Assembly (NCBI GenBank): GCA_938008215.1
Contig: CALLLS010000001.1
Span: forward strand, 1 to 64,000
Reading direction: 5' to 3'
Source of the DNA: an uncultured Verrucomicrobiales bacterium
GTDB lineage: Bacteria > Verrucomicrobiota > Verrucomicrobiia > Verrucomicrobiales > Akkermansiaceae
Length of the DNA: 64,000 bases
Made by a program: the position numbers and the translations under genes. Position 1 is the stretch's first letter, and every line of letters begins with the position of its first letter. Shown piece by piece: positions 52,987-63,474 of the stretch. Under the pieces are notes generated by a model. That model did no database searches. It was not told the DNA's origin and saw nothing but the letters and a program-made list of their open reading frames with translations.

Positions 52987-53763
52987 GTGATAGGGGTAAT
53001 AGATTCAGGTTTAGGAGGGCTTTCTGTTCTCAAGGAAATTCATCACTTGATGCCAAATCATTCTCTTCATTACATCGGAGATTCTGCATGGTGTCCATAT
53101 GGGAATAAGTCTTACCCTGAAATCCAGAAACGTGTTTCTGGAATCATAGATTACCTCATAAGTAATAAGGCTGAGATCATTGTTATTGCATGTAATTCAG
53201 CTACTATCGCGAGTGTAGAATACTTACGCGCTGAATACCCGATACCTATCGTTGGTATGGAGCCTGGAGTCAAACCTGCGGTTCAAATAACTAAGACCGG
53301 AACGATTGGTGTCTTTGCTACTGAAGCGTCTCTTGCTGGGGAAAAATTTCATAAACTTGTCACAAGCCATGCACAAGATATTCGAGTCATAACACAACCT
53401 TGTCCGGAATTTGTCAGTCATGTTGAGAAAGGAGAACTGGACGGTGCAGAGGTAGAAAAAACTATTAAAAAATATGCTGAGCCAATGCTTATAGGTAATG
53501 CCGATACTATCGTTCTTGGATGTACGCATTATCCTTTTTTGAAGAACGCGATTTCAGAGCTCTACCCAGAGTTCTCTCTGATAGATACAGGGGTAGCGGT
53601 TGCTAAGCAGGTTCTCAGAAGAGCTCCTTCACAAGATGATAATCACCCATCTCCTATCTTTAAATTTCAAACGACAGGCGATGCAGAGCATGCAACTAAA
53701 CTCCTTCCTGAACTCTGTTCAGATTTCAGGCAATATAGATTCGATATTTTGTATGGGATTTGA
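52987..53763 (+). CDS. murI: Glutamate racemase
   Basis: Makes D-glutamate for peptidoglycan. IDSGLGGLSVL, the first catalytic Cys in IACNSAT and the second in LGCTHYPF are visible; 258 residues. The start is GTG at 52987. It is followed 75 bases later by scpB. Confidence 0.95.
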   Translation: MIGVIDSGLGGLSVLKEIHHLMPNHSLHYIGDSAWCPYGNKSYPEIQKRVSGIIDYLISNKAEIIVIACNSATIASVEYLRAEYPIPIVGMEPGVKPAVQITKTGTIGVFATEASLAGEKFHKLVTSHAQDIRVITQPCPEFVSHVEKGELDGAEVEKTIKKYAEPMLIGNADTIVLGCTHYPFLKNAISELYPEFSLIDTGVAVAKQVLRRAPSQDDNHPSPIFKFQTTGDAEHATKLLPELCSDFRQYRFDILYGI

Positions 53764-53837
53764 ACGATAAATGCTGAATCATAAATGAGGTGGAATTATC
53801 ATTGCCATAGAGGGCATGAAATCTCATTTTTACATTT

Positions 53838-54542
53838 GTGCAACTTTCTACCGTTATAGAATCCATCTTAATAGCAACGAGTGATGCATTAGATTCACAA
53901 AAAATCTTAGATCTTTTACATGAGAGATTAAAACAAGCTAAAGAGGAATTAGTTGCATGCATTGAGGAGGAAGAGAGTGAAAAGGAAGCCTTAGAAAATG
54001 AAATAAATACCTTAGAGTCATTAAGCTTAGAAAAGGTGAATGAGCTCATTAGAGAGCTTAACGCCTATTATGAGGAAGCGGGCAGGAGTTTTCAAATCTT
54101 AGACACCGCCTTTGGCTGGAAGATTTATACCAGACCAGAATATGCTACGGTTCTTTCTCATCTATTTCCTGAGGCTAAAACTCAAAAGCTTAGTCAACCA
54201 GCGATGGAAACATTAGCTATTATTGCTTATCGACAACCTATAACGAAAGCCTCTATCGAAGCTGTGCGAGGTGTGTCATCAGATGGAATGGTACAACGTC
54301 TACTTGATGCAGAATTCGTGAGGATCGCAGGGCGGTCTGAGCTTCCTGGACGCCCACTCCTGTATGAAACCACGAAGTTTTTTTATGAGCATTTCGGTGT
54401 GAAAAGCATTGATGATCTCCCTAATAATCAAGAGCTGCGGAACATGGCTTGGCCGGCAACTGCGGCAGAAAATGATGCCGCAGGTCAGCCGAAGCAAATG
54501 GCTCTAGATGAATTCTCCGAGCGTAAAATTGAGGAGGAGTGA
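53838..54542 (+). CDS. scpB: Segregation and condensation protein B
   Basis: Winged-helix partner of SMC-ScpA in chromosome compaction. TLAIIAYRQPITKASIEAVRG and LPGRPLLYETT are family signatures. The GTG start at 53838 gives 234 residues with an unusually Glu-rich N-terminal helical part (EEEESEKEALENEINTLE). scpA is not adjacent. Confidence 0.92.
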   Translation: MQLSTVIESILIATSDALDSQKILDLLHERLKQAKEELVACIEEEESEKEALENEINTLESLSLEKVNELIRELNAYYEEAGRSFQILDTAFGWKIYTRPEYATVLSHLFPEAKTQKLSQPAMETLAIIAYRQPITKASIEAVRGVSSDGMVQRLLDAEFVRIAGRSELPGRPLLYETTKFFYEHFGVKSIDDLPNNQELRNMAWPATAAENDAAGQPKQMALDEFSERKIEEE

Positions 54543-54643
54543 TTGGAAGAATTGGCGCTGCGGTTATTACAAATAGGAAAGCTGAATAATGTTTTCAGAA
54601 TTAGGTTGCCCTGTTTTTGATTAATTTTCTATTTTGGTTGCTT

Positions 54644-56118
54644 ATGAGTAAACCCGCAGTAGTTGAAAAACGTTACCTTGCCCCCTTTATCCTAGTGACC
54701 ACACTCTTCGCGTTATGGGGTTTGCTAATGATATTACTAATCCTTTAGTAGCCGTTTTCAAAGACGTCTTCGTGATAAACAATGCCCAGAGTTCTTGGGT
54801 GCAAATGGCATTTTACGGCGGATATGCTACGATGGCCATTCCTGCAGCGATCTTTATCAGGAAATATTCATACAAAGCGGGTATCCTTATTGGGTTAGGT
54901 CTTTATGCCATAGGAGCGTTTATCTCTATTCCTGCTGCAAGTGGAGCCAATTTCAACCTCTTCATTGTCGCACTTTACGTCATTACTTTTGGATTAGCTT
55001 TTTTAGAAACCACCGCTAATCCCTACATCCTCTCAATGGGTGACCCCAGAACTGCGACACAACGTCTAAACCTAGCACAAGCCTTTAACCCTATTGGTTC
55101 ACTGAGCGGAATGTTCATTGCCGTTACAGTCATTCTCTCTTCCATCCAAGTAGAGGATTTCAAAACAGATGTCGGAGCACAACTGAGTGAAAAAAACCCA
55201 TCTGCGATCGTTGAATCTGAGCATGAAATTCTTCCCTTCTTACAAGCAAAGCCACGTATTCCCAAGAATGATGAGAACGTTATTTCTTACGTAAAAGCAC
55301 TCCCAGTCGGAGAAGGAAGTGTTCCTCAGGCTTTAGTCGACTTTAAAGATGATAAGATCGCGGGCTTCCAAGGACAAACGCATGGAGAGCTCCAACGTGC
55401 CGATCTTAAAATTGTCTCCACCCCTTACGTAGTCATCGGATTCATTGTTCTTGCCGTATTCGTGGTATTTCTCATGAAGAAAATGCCTGATACCTCTAGC
55501 GAAGATGACCACGCGAATGATTCCATCGGGGAGGTTCTAGGACGTCTCTTGAATAATCCGCGCTATATCGGTGGGGTAATCGCGCAAACCTTCTACGTAG
55601 CAGCTCAGATCATGATCTGGACGTTTGTGATTCAATACGCGGAGAATGGGCTCGGAATCGATAAAGCCACAGCTCAAAACCATAACATCCTCGCAATGGT
55701 CATTTTCCTTTGTAGTCGTTTCATCTGCACTGCCTTTCTGAAGTATGTATCTCCAGGAGCTATTCTCTTTGTTCTCGCCTTAGCAGCTATATGTTGCACT
55801 CTCGGTGCGATTTACCTCCAAGGAATGGCTGGACTCTACAGCATGATCGCTATCTCCGCTTGTATGTCACTTATGTTCCCAACCATTTATGGGCTCGCTT
55901 TAGATGGCACAGGTAGCGACGCTAAGCTCGGTTCAGCTGGGCTCATTCTCGCTATCGTAGGTGGCGCGATAATGCCTAGACTCCAAGCTCAAATAATGGA
56001 TATGGACAGCTTCATCGTTGAATCCTCCACGCGAGGATCATTCTTCCTACCAGTGTTCTGTTTCATCGTGATTCTTTGTTACGGTCTTTTTTGCTTTAAG
56101 AGAAAGGAAGTAGCGTAA
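54644..56118 (+). pseudogene. FucP/GluP-type sugar:H+ symporter with -1 frameshift near the start
   Basis: An MFS permease of the fucose/glucose-galactose group. The first 26 codons from ATG 54644 read MSKPAVVEKRYLAPFILVTT then LFALWG in one frame; FANDITNPLVAVF, which should follow at once, continues in another. The break is at TGGGGTTTGC (54716-54725), where one base appears to be missing. The rest is open to 56118 with twelve-helix topology and a long periplasmic or loop insertion of about 100 residues after helix 5 or 6. Explanations: a sequencing or true indel in the short G/T run, or frameshifting, since G-GGT-TTG is a slippery-type heptamer in the right frame. Start at 54715 would drop much of helix 1. 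Confidence 0.8.
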
Positions 56119-56143
56119 ACTGATCTTTTACAGCTAACGAAAC

Positions 56144-56172
56144 AAGCACAGCCTCATCGCTGTGCTTTTTCT
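56144..56172 (+). terminator. Rho-independent terminator after the sugar permease
   Basis: AAGCACAGC (56144-56152) pairs with GCTGTGCTT (56159-56167) across a 6-base loop, followed by a T run. It lies 26 bases after the permease stop. Confidence 0.9.
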
Positions 56173-56216
56173 TACCTATTGCTGTCAGTCGGTGCCTTTC
56201 TTAGAGTTGTAATGTA

Positions 56217-56363
56217 ATGTTTATAGGGAGTTCAGGCTTGATATTATTCAGTTTAGTGTTATCTAAATGGAGCTCCATTCGATTAATCGTTTACTTCGTA
56301 TACGGAACCCCGTTAGCGCTCTCTCTAATGTTTGGGATATGTTATTTAATTATGGTTATATGA
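56217..56363 (+). CDS. Candidate 48-residue hydrophobic small protein
   Basis: An ATG frame of 48 codons fills most of the permease-glpK spacer. It begins MFIGSSGLILFSLVLSKWSS and continues with a second hydrophobic run (ALSLMFGICYLIMVI), so it would be a two-helix membrane peptide. No ribosome site or homology is evident, and AT-rich DNA favours such frames by chance. Otherwise this 288-base spacer holds only the terminator. Confidence 0.25.
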   Translation: MFIGSSGLILFSLVLSKWSSIRLIVYFVYGTPLALSLMFGICYLIMVI

Positions 56364-56406
56364 GGGGTTTCTAGATGAAGGGATATAATAATGTGAAATA
56401 TCAAAG

Positions 56407-57864
56407 ATGAAAAATCAGTATATTCTTGCGCTAGATCAAGGGACGACGAGTTCACGCGCGATCTTATTTAACCATGAGGGACGAGCCTGTGAGATTGCAC
56501 AGGAAGAATACACCCAATCATTTCCACAAGCAGGCTGGGTGGAGCAAGACCCGCAGGTAATCTTATCCAGTCAGATGAGAGTGATGCAAGCGGTGCTCAA
56601 GGAAGTCTCAGTATCCGATGTTCTGGCGTTAGGTATTACAAATCAGCGAGAAACCGTGATCGTCTGGGAGAGAGATTCGGGGCAGCCTATCTATCCAGCC
56701 GTGAGTTGGCAAGATAGGAGAACGGCGGAGTATTGCCAGAAACTGAAGGAAGAGGGGATAGAGAAGATGGTGAAAGCTAAGACGGGTCTTCGGTTAGATC
56801 CGTATTTTTCTGGGACGAAGTTAAGCTGGATTTTAGACAATATTTCTGGGGCTAGGGAGAGGGCAGAGAAGGGCGAGTTATGCTTTGGAACGGTAGACAC
56901 GTGGCTCTTATGGAACCTTTCAGCTAAGAAAGTGTTTGCCACAGATAGCTCTAATGCGAGCCGAACGCTTCTGTATAATATACATGAGGAGAGGTGGGAT
57001 ACGCAGCTTTTGGCTTTGTTTAGGATTCCTTTATCAATGCTGCCAGAGGTGCGAGAAACGAGCGATGATTATGACGAAACGTCTGAGGGAATCCCGATTC
57101 GAGCGTTAGTGGGCGATCAACAAGCGGCGCTCTTTGGGCAATCTTGCTTCCAAGCAGGTATGGCTAAGAATACCTATGGAACGGGATGTTTTCTTCTTAT
57201 GCAGACAGGAACGGTGGCAGTGAGATCTCAATATAATCTACTGACCACGATTGCATGGAAGATCAATGGTGAGGTTTCTTACGCGCTGGAGGGCTCAGTT
57301 TTCACAGCTGGCTCGGCTCTTATATGGCTTAGAGATGGATTCGGCATTATTTCAGAAGCGATGGAGTGCGAGGAACTCGCTCTACAGGCCGCCGATAATG
57401 GAGGCTTGACCTTCGTGCCCGCATTCTCGGGGCTGGGTGCGCCGTATTGGAGTGATGAGGTGAGGGGGGCGTTTTTGGGAATGACGGCTGGGATAGATAA
57501 GCGCCATGTCTGCCGTGCCACGATAGAGGCGATCGCTCTGCAATGTCATGACCTTGTGGAATGCATGGAAGCGGACTCTGGCATTGAGCTCCGAGAACTG
57601 AGAGTAGATGGAGGGCTGACTCAGAGCTCTTTACTGATGGAGATCCAAGCGAACCTCTTACAGCGTCCAATCGTAAAACCCTCTGAACATGAAGTCACCG
57701 CCTTAGGAGCCGCTTACTTGGCAGGTCTACACGTAGGTTTTTGGCAAAGTCAGGATGAAATTTCTCAAGCTTGGCAGGTGAAGCAGAGGATTGAGAGCTC
57801 AGAGGCTAAAAATGAAAAGCTCGTCTCCCAATGGAAACGAGCGATTGAAAAATTGGTTGATTAG
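56407..57864 (+). CDS. glpK: Glycerol kinase
   Basis: Phosphorylates glycerol. LALDQGTTSSRAILFN at the start, QDRRTA, NTYGTGCFLLMQTG and the C-terminal VDGGLTQSSLLMEIQANLL identify the FGGY-family GlpK; 485 residues. No glpF or glpD is adjacent. Confidence 0.95.
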   Translation: MKNQYILALDQGTTSSRAILFNHEGRACEIAQEEYTQSFPQAGWVEQDPQVILSSQMRVMQAVLKEVSVSDVLALGITNQRETVIVWERDSGQPIYPAVSWQDRRTAEYCQKLKEEGIEKMVKAKTGLRLDPYFSGTKLSWILDNISGARERAEKGELCFGTVDTWLLWNLSAKKVFATDSSNASRTLLYNIHEERWDTQLLALFRIPLSMLPEVRETSDDYDETSEGIPIRALVGDQQAALFGQSCFQAGMAKNTYGTGCFLLMQTGTVAVRSQYNLLTTIAWKINGEVSYALEGSVFTAGSALIWLRDGFGIISEAMECEELALQAADNGGLTFVPAFSGLGAPYWSDEVRGAFLGMTAGIDKRHVCRATIEAIALQCHDLVECMEADSGIELRELRVDGGLTQSSLLMEIQANLLQRPIVKPSEHEVTALGAAYLAGLHVGFWQSQDEISQAWQVKQRIESSEAKNEKLVSQWKRAIEKLVD

Positions 57865-57872
57865 ACCCTTGT

Positions 57873-58955
57873 TTATAGAAAATCAGGAATGACATCATCC
57901 AGAGCATCAAGGAGCTCTTGTTGCGTTTCTAGAGTCTCGTTCCCCATATTAGAGATACGGAAGGTGAGACCTTTGATTTTTCCGTATCCTCCGTTGATGA
58001 GTAAATTATGCTTTGCGCGTACTGCTTTTATGAAGCCTGGAACGTCAATCTCTAGATTGTTTTTAACACAAGTAAGAGTCTTAGACTGATAGCCTTTGGG
58101 AGCGAAGTTTTCAAAACCGTGTTTGGCTACCCATCCGTGCGTGAGCGCGTTCGTTGCGGCATGGCGGGCATAACGCTTCTCTAATCCCTCAGAGAGCATG
58201 AAGTCTACTCGCTCCCTCAGGGCATAAATTTGAGGAATGGCAGGAGTAGAAGGGGTATTATTTTTGAGGTGATTTTTCTCAAATTCATTATAATCAAAAT
58301 AGTATCCGCGGTCTGGAAGCTTTTTACAACGTTCTAGAGCAGCTTCACTCACGATCATGAGAGAAAGTCCGGGGGGAAGGGCGAGAGCTTTTTGCACGCC
58401 GCAGAGAAGTACATCCACGCCTAGTTCGTCAAAGGGAGTTGGGACTGCAGAGAAACTGGAAACGGTATCCACGACGATCATAATATCATCAAATTCACGG
58501 ATAGCCTTCACGATGTCTGCAAGTGGGTTTAAAACACCCGTGGAGGTTTCATTATGCGCTAGGGTGACGGTATCAAAACCACCTTCGGAAAGCTTTTCGC
58601 GCACGAGTTCTGGAGTTATAGCCTCACCCCATTCCACTTGCACCTTATCCGCTTCTTTACCGCATCGGAGAGAAACGTCATACCACTTATCGGAGAAGGC
58701 TCCGCAACATAGGTTGAGAACTTTTTTCTGCGTAAGGTTTCTGATGGCTCCTTCCATTGCTCCCCATGCAGATGCGGTGTTGAGGAAAACTGGGCGGGTT
58801 GTTTTCGCTACTTCTTGGAGACCGGGCTGAACAGAAGCGTAAAGTTCTTCAAAGTCTTTTCCCCTATGCCCAATGGCGGGAGAGCACATTGCTTCATACG
58901 TTTCCTTTGCTACATCTACAGGTCCTGGTGAAAAAAGTTTAGGCTTAGTGCTCAT
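57873..58955 (-). CDS. Class V aminotransferase (serine/alanine-glyoxylate type)
   Basis: 360-residue PLP enzyme. It begins KLFSPGPVDVAKETYEAM and IGHRGKDF, with the active-site Lys in LLCGVQKALALPPG. This matches the alanine-glyoxylate/serine-pyruvate aminotransferase group. Substrates cannot be fixed from sequence. Convergent with glpK, 8 bases apart. Confidence 0.88.
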   Translation of the reverse strand: MSTKPKLFSPGPVDVAKETYEAMCSPAIGHRGKDFEELYASVQPGLQEVAKTTRPVFLNTASAWGAMEGAIRNLTQKKVLNLCCGAFSDKWYDVSLRCGKEADKVQVEWGEAITPELVREKLSEGGFDTVTLAHNETSTGVLNPLADIVKAIREFDDIMIVVDTVSSFSAVPTPFDELGVDVLLCGVQKALALPPGLSLMIVSEAALERCKKLPDRGYYFDYNEFEKNHLKNNTPSTPAIPQIYALRERVDFMLSEGLEKRYARHAATNALTHGWVAKHGFENFAPKGYQSKTLTCVKNNLEIDVPGFIKAVRAKHNLLINGGYGKIKGLTFRISNMGNETLETQQELLDALDDVIPDFL

Positions 58956-59011
58956 ATTCTAGAATGAACATGCTTTTTCTCAGGCTTCTGTCGAGCGTGA
59001 ATTTTTGCTTT

Positions 59012-62000
59012 TTACGGGAGATTGTAACCACCGGTGACGGTGAAAACTCTAGGTCCACCAGCATATTGAACTACGATGTCGTAGGTGCTAGCACTGAGGC
59101 CTGAGCTGTTTTCATCGAAATCAAAGGTCACCCAATAGCGATCCGTAGTTGTCCCATTAGTCGTTCTCGAGAAGTTTGTGGCAGCTACTCCACCAATTGA
59201 TACACTCTGTATGGCAACATTGAGTTGGGGGACTTGATTTACAGTGGCTCCGTTTGATTGATTAACCCCAGAAACACCTGTCATATCTAGGTTAGTGGTG
59301 ATGATGTTTGGAGCGGCAGGGGGAGATGTGGTATAGGTGATTGATTTCCCGACGTTTAGCTGATTATTTTCTGAGAGCAGGTCATTATAAGCGGCTTGCT
59401 CTGCGCTGGTCATGGTATATCCCGCACGAAGAAGATTATCCGAAGTATCTTCTTGTAAACTGGTGCTGAGATTAAAGAATTCAACAGATGGGGTGTCTGT
59501 ATTATCAAGTGGGTCTTCGTGTATGTTGATCTTGTAATCTCCTTTTCTAATGGTTCTTCCGCTGTTGTTAGATTGGAAGGTTTCACCCACGATCATTCCG
59601 TCGGTAGAACCTGTGCCGTTTATGAGTGGAAGTAAACTTTCGCCATCTAGGTCTTCACCTAGACTTGAGGCGTTAAACCCCATGAGTGCGGTCATGGTAG
59701 GGAAGATATCAACGTCTGCGACGGGCTCATCAATAGTTTTTCCTGTAGTACCTCCTGCGGGACGAATAAGGAAGGGGACGTGTAAACCGCCATCATATAT
59801 GGTTCCTTTCCCATGATTACTAGCAAAGAAGTTGTTATCACCCATAACGTTTCCAGGTGTACCGTTGTCTCCTACAAATATAAGAGTGGTGGTCGTCAAA
59901 TCTACGTTACTTAAAAGACGGTTTAATTCATTATCCAGTGCCCATAAAGCGGCTTTATAATTGTCTCTATTGGTATTTAATGCACCTGTGTAAGCGATAC
60001 CATTTAGAGTAGTAGGTGGAGATGGGAAAATGGGGGTGTCTGATTGCGAATGGGGCGCATTATAAGCGACCCAACAGAGCCAAGGGGTATTCGTATTATC
60101 TTGTCCGTTGATGAAATCTAAGGCGTCATCTGTGTTGGTGATCGTAGCGTAATTGAGTTCATTAGCTGGATTGCTTAAGCGATTTACTTGTAGCTCATCG
60201 ATGTCTGAACGAGTCCAGTCATAATAATTTGTCAGGTTTCCAGTTAGGGCACCAAAGAAGGTGTCCCAACCGTCTGCTTTAGGTCCTTGATCATTTATTC
60301 CCGTTCCGTTTCCTAAATGCCATTTTCCGAGGAGTACAGAGGTGTAAGAAGATCCGCTTGTATCTATCGCTTCCGCAATCGTCATGATGTTCGTGGCATC
60401 TCTTGTATTAGTAGATGAGCCCGGGGCTCCCACGCCATTGCTAGAGGGCAGTCTTCCGCTCATGATGGCCATTCTGGTGGTGGAGCAGGCGGCTTGAACA
60501 TAGCCATTGGAGAAGCGAACACTTGAGTTCGCTAAATTAACGAGGTTCGGCATTTCTGGTAGATCCGTTCCTCCCGTTCCTGCCGCACCATTCAGTGCTC
60601 CGCTGAAGTTATCGATAGGGCTAGAGTCTATTCCCCAGTCATCTACGATGATAAAGAGAACGTTAGAAGAAGTGGCGCCGACAGGGGAGTAAGTTCCTGT
60701 GATAGGAGATGATGAGCCGGGAAAAATGACGCTTAAGACTTCGCCACCGGTGAGGGTGCTGGAATCATAATAAATCGTGATCTCGTTCTGAGAGGGGCGG
60801 GACACAAACTCAACGGCCTTCGCCATTCAGGGTAATATTATTTGGAACTGCGGAGAGGTTGGATGGGGCAACGGTGTCTAACGTGATCGTGACGGTGGTG
60901 GATTGGCTGGCTTCTGAAATAGTATCTAAGACAAACCCCGTATCATCAAAGGGCGCGACCGATTCTGCATTTACACGGTAGAACTTCTTTTCTTCTGAGG
61001 GGAGGATGCCTGCGTCCGTTATTGTGCCGGCGGGGCTTCCATTTGTGAGAGCTGAGATAGTCTTGTCCTGCATTTCCGTGAAGGTAGAGAGGTCTGTGCT
61101 AGAAGTGATTTCATACGTGCCGCCTTCTACACCTGTCCATGTAAGAATGATGTCGTCGGTTCCTGAGAGAACCTCGACCAGTGGACAGTTTACGTCACTT
61201 TCAGGACCTCCCTCAGCGTGGATAATTCTTCCCCCTGGGTCAGTGAAGTCATTGTTAGCACGCGTATCACTATTGTTGTAAGCCGTTCCACTAGGGGCAG
61301 CATAATATTGTCTGCCTATATTATAAGGGAATTTAGGTGTGCCGTCTTGCTCAATACTCACAAAATATGCGCGGACTCCATTTGGGTATTCAGGAGTCAC
61401 ACAATAGCGGGTATTGTATTCATCTAGGTCAAAGTCTGTTCCTTAGACTTGCCCTAAGTCGCCGAGGTATTCATAATCTTGTAGGTATTGACAGCGCGGG
61501 AAATCGTTCGATATAGAGGGTCCTTCTTCCCCAGAAGGAAGAGCTCCTTTTGCTCGAATTGACCACGCTGGATAGACATTCCGTGAGGTGCCATTCGTAG
61601 CCAGGGCTGGTCTTATCTGAAAACCTGAGACCATTCTCGTCACCGCGGAATTAGGGTTCAGAGCATTACTATACCCATAGGGACCATAGATGGGAAGACC
61701 ATCACGCGCCCAGCCTAAGATGGGACTGTGATTACCATTTCCACCGATCACTTCACTATATAGATTATTCGGAGTATCATAGGTTACGGAATCACCAAGC
61801 TGATAGCGAAGTCCAGGTGGGTTTGCATGGTAATGATAAGTTTCACCTGCTTGATGTGCGTTAGCGGCGTCAAATGTCTGGGATTCATTTACATAGGCAT
61901 CTCTTTCCCACCAACCTGATCCTGCGAGACCATTAGCTGGAGTAGAGTCTTCACCTGCACCAGAATCATAAGAAAAGGCATCTCGGCTATCAAACATAGC

Positions 62001-62447
62001 CACGCCATCGACGAACATCCCGATTGCACCTCCACCCGTCAGAGTTCTAGTGCTGGGGGGAGTGGGATCATTAGGAAAAGAGAGCTTGGGTATACTTAAG
62101 ATATAAGCATAAGAGCCGGGCCAATTTGCGAAGATATCTGAATCAGCTGTGGAGTTATTACGATTTCTCCACCATGGCCCCATTAGGTGAGAACCTAAGC
62201 CAGTAGAACGCACATAAACGAAGTCGTTATCATAGCTTACCTCATGGACGCCAGCGTAAGTTTGCTCCGTTTGGTCACTGCCACTATTGGGGTGAGTCCA
62301 ATCCGTATAAGAAGTCCCGTTCGTTACATCTGACTCATATTGGTGAATGCGTGCGTAAGAACGTGAACCTTCTAAAAACCAACTGTCGAGAAGTGGTTCA
62401 GCAAAGGATAAGGTTGTGAAAAGTAATAGGGGGAAGAAGAATTTCAT
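59012..62447 (-). pseudogene. YHYH-domain/sulfatase fusion interrupted by a stop and a frameshift
   Basis: Read together, one secreted protein of about 1145 residues. From ATG 62447: signal peptide (MKFFFPLLLFTTLSFAEP), a YHYH domain (TYHYHANPPG, ARDGLPIYGPYG) up to Val, then TAA at 61445-61443 exactly where FDLDEYN...CVTPEYPNG continues in the same frame. A second lesion near 60812-60826 shifts the frame by one base between NITLNGEG and VEFVSRPSQ. The remainder is a sulfatase (NVLFIIVDDWGID, catalytic region ACSTTRMAIMSGR, GKWHLG, DNGTPG) with a beta C-terminal region. CSTTR departs from C-x-P-x-R. Two independent lesions favour a pseudogene; sequencing error is the alternative. Confidence 0.85.
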
Positions 62448-62527
62448 ATAAAATTGAAACCCCACTATAGGTGAAAAGTTTCAAATAAAAATGAAATTAT
62501 CTTAACAATCAATCATGAATGTGTGAC

Positions 62528-63319
62528 CTATTCAGCTACATTTCCTAAGATCCCCAATGTTCCTCTACTACTGTAACTAGGGAGTCGGAGTGGAGAATTA
62601 CTAGAATATGAGGTGTCTTCTGGTGGGGTGTATGTATTTACTTGCCCATCCTCTGTGACCACGATCATTAAAGTATCTAGAGCAAAGCCCAGAGCCATAT
62701 CTTGTTCTGAAAATGCAGATTTAATTGTCTGAATTTTACCGCTCTCATCTCTATATTCATATTCTGGATAGTAATTAGTAGGATGTGAATGAATAGTTCC
62801 TACTATTTTATAGCCTTCTGGTAGCCGAGCTTTCCAAGGATTGCTCCCAGTCGCGTGCCCATGATTTATATCACTTAAGGCATATTCTCCATGTTCATTA
62901 ATTCCTAATAGAGATGCGTGTTCTTTTCCATCATTTTTAGTGATCTTTCTGAGCTCTTTCGATCTTTTAAATATCAAATCTTTTGCATTCTCATCATTTA
63001 ACGTTCTAGTAGGACTTAAATCATATCTTGGATCTTCAGTTTCACGGAATTGTGAGTTTCTCTTGTAAAAAGCAGCATCTCTATAAACAGATATTCTGGC
63101 ATCAGTATATGGCGTGTCGGTAGTTACCTCTGTGTTTCCTTCAGACCCTGCGGCACCTGAACTGCCACTGGGACCTTCATAGTTGGCTATTGACTGATTT
63201 GCTTCCTCTTTACTTTCTAGCTGAGCTTTAGGTATAAAGAGTTTTTGCCATGGCTTCAAATCATTATCTGACTGACCGTTAGAAACAGTAGTAAATAAAA
63301 ATAGATGTAATATTAGAAT
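62528..63319 (-). CDS. Secreted toxin-like protein 3 with JAMM/DUF4329-like domain, probable ATT start or lost start
   Basis: From a TTG at 63259 the protein would lack a signal peptide, yet the frame is open upstream to TGA 63325-63323 and encodes LILHLFLFTTVSNGQS, a good signal peptide. The only start-like codon in the right place is ATT 63319-63317 (none of ATG, GTG, TTG), which puts the motif WQKLFIPKA at 24-32, the same position as in protein 2. Then GPSGSSGAAGSEGNT 49-63 matches protein 1. The C-terminal domain has IHSHP 176-180 and FSEQD 203-207, the H-x-H...S-x-x-D of JAMM/DUF4329-type domains found in Rhs-like toxins. If the start is dead the gene is a pseudogene. No intact immunity gene downstream. 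Confidence 0.7.
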   Translation of the reverse strand: MLILHLFLFTTVSNGQSDNDLKPWQKLFIPKAQLESKEEANQSIANYEGPSGSSGAAGSEGNTEVTTDTPYTDARISVYRDAAFYKRNSQFRETEDPRYDLSPTRTLNDENAKDLIFKRSKELRKITKNDGKEHASLLGINEHGEYALSDINHGHATGSNPWKARLPEGYKIVGTIHSHPTNYYPEYEYRDESGKIQTIKSAFSEQDMALGFALDTLMIVVTEDGQVNTYTPPEDTSYSSNSPLRLPSYSSRGTLGILGNVAE

Positions 63320-63377
63320 TTCTCACAATTAAGTAATACTAGAAACCTGCTTAGCAGAATAGATTTTATTTCGCAGA

Positions 63378-63391
63378 CTGAATTAATTCAG
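63378..63391. promoter_or_regulatory. 14-bp perfect palindrome upstream of toxin-like gene 3
   Basis: CTGAATTAATTCAG reads the same on both strands, lying about 60 bases before the ATT at 63319. In the 155-base spacer between typA and the toxin-like gene it is the only strong symmetric element. It could be an operator or chance in AT-rich DNA. Confidence 0.3.
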
Positions 63392-63474
63392 AATACGCCC
63401 ATCTTAGCAACGAGCATATTTACCAAGCTTTTGTGCTCAAAGAGGAGAAAGCTAGATTAAGTGCCTTCTCTAAT

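Noticed and set aside
61443-61445. Programmed stop readthrough in the YHYH-sulfatase
   Set aside because: TAA is the stop least prone to readthrough, and a separate frameshift breaks the same gene, so decay or error is simpler.
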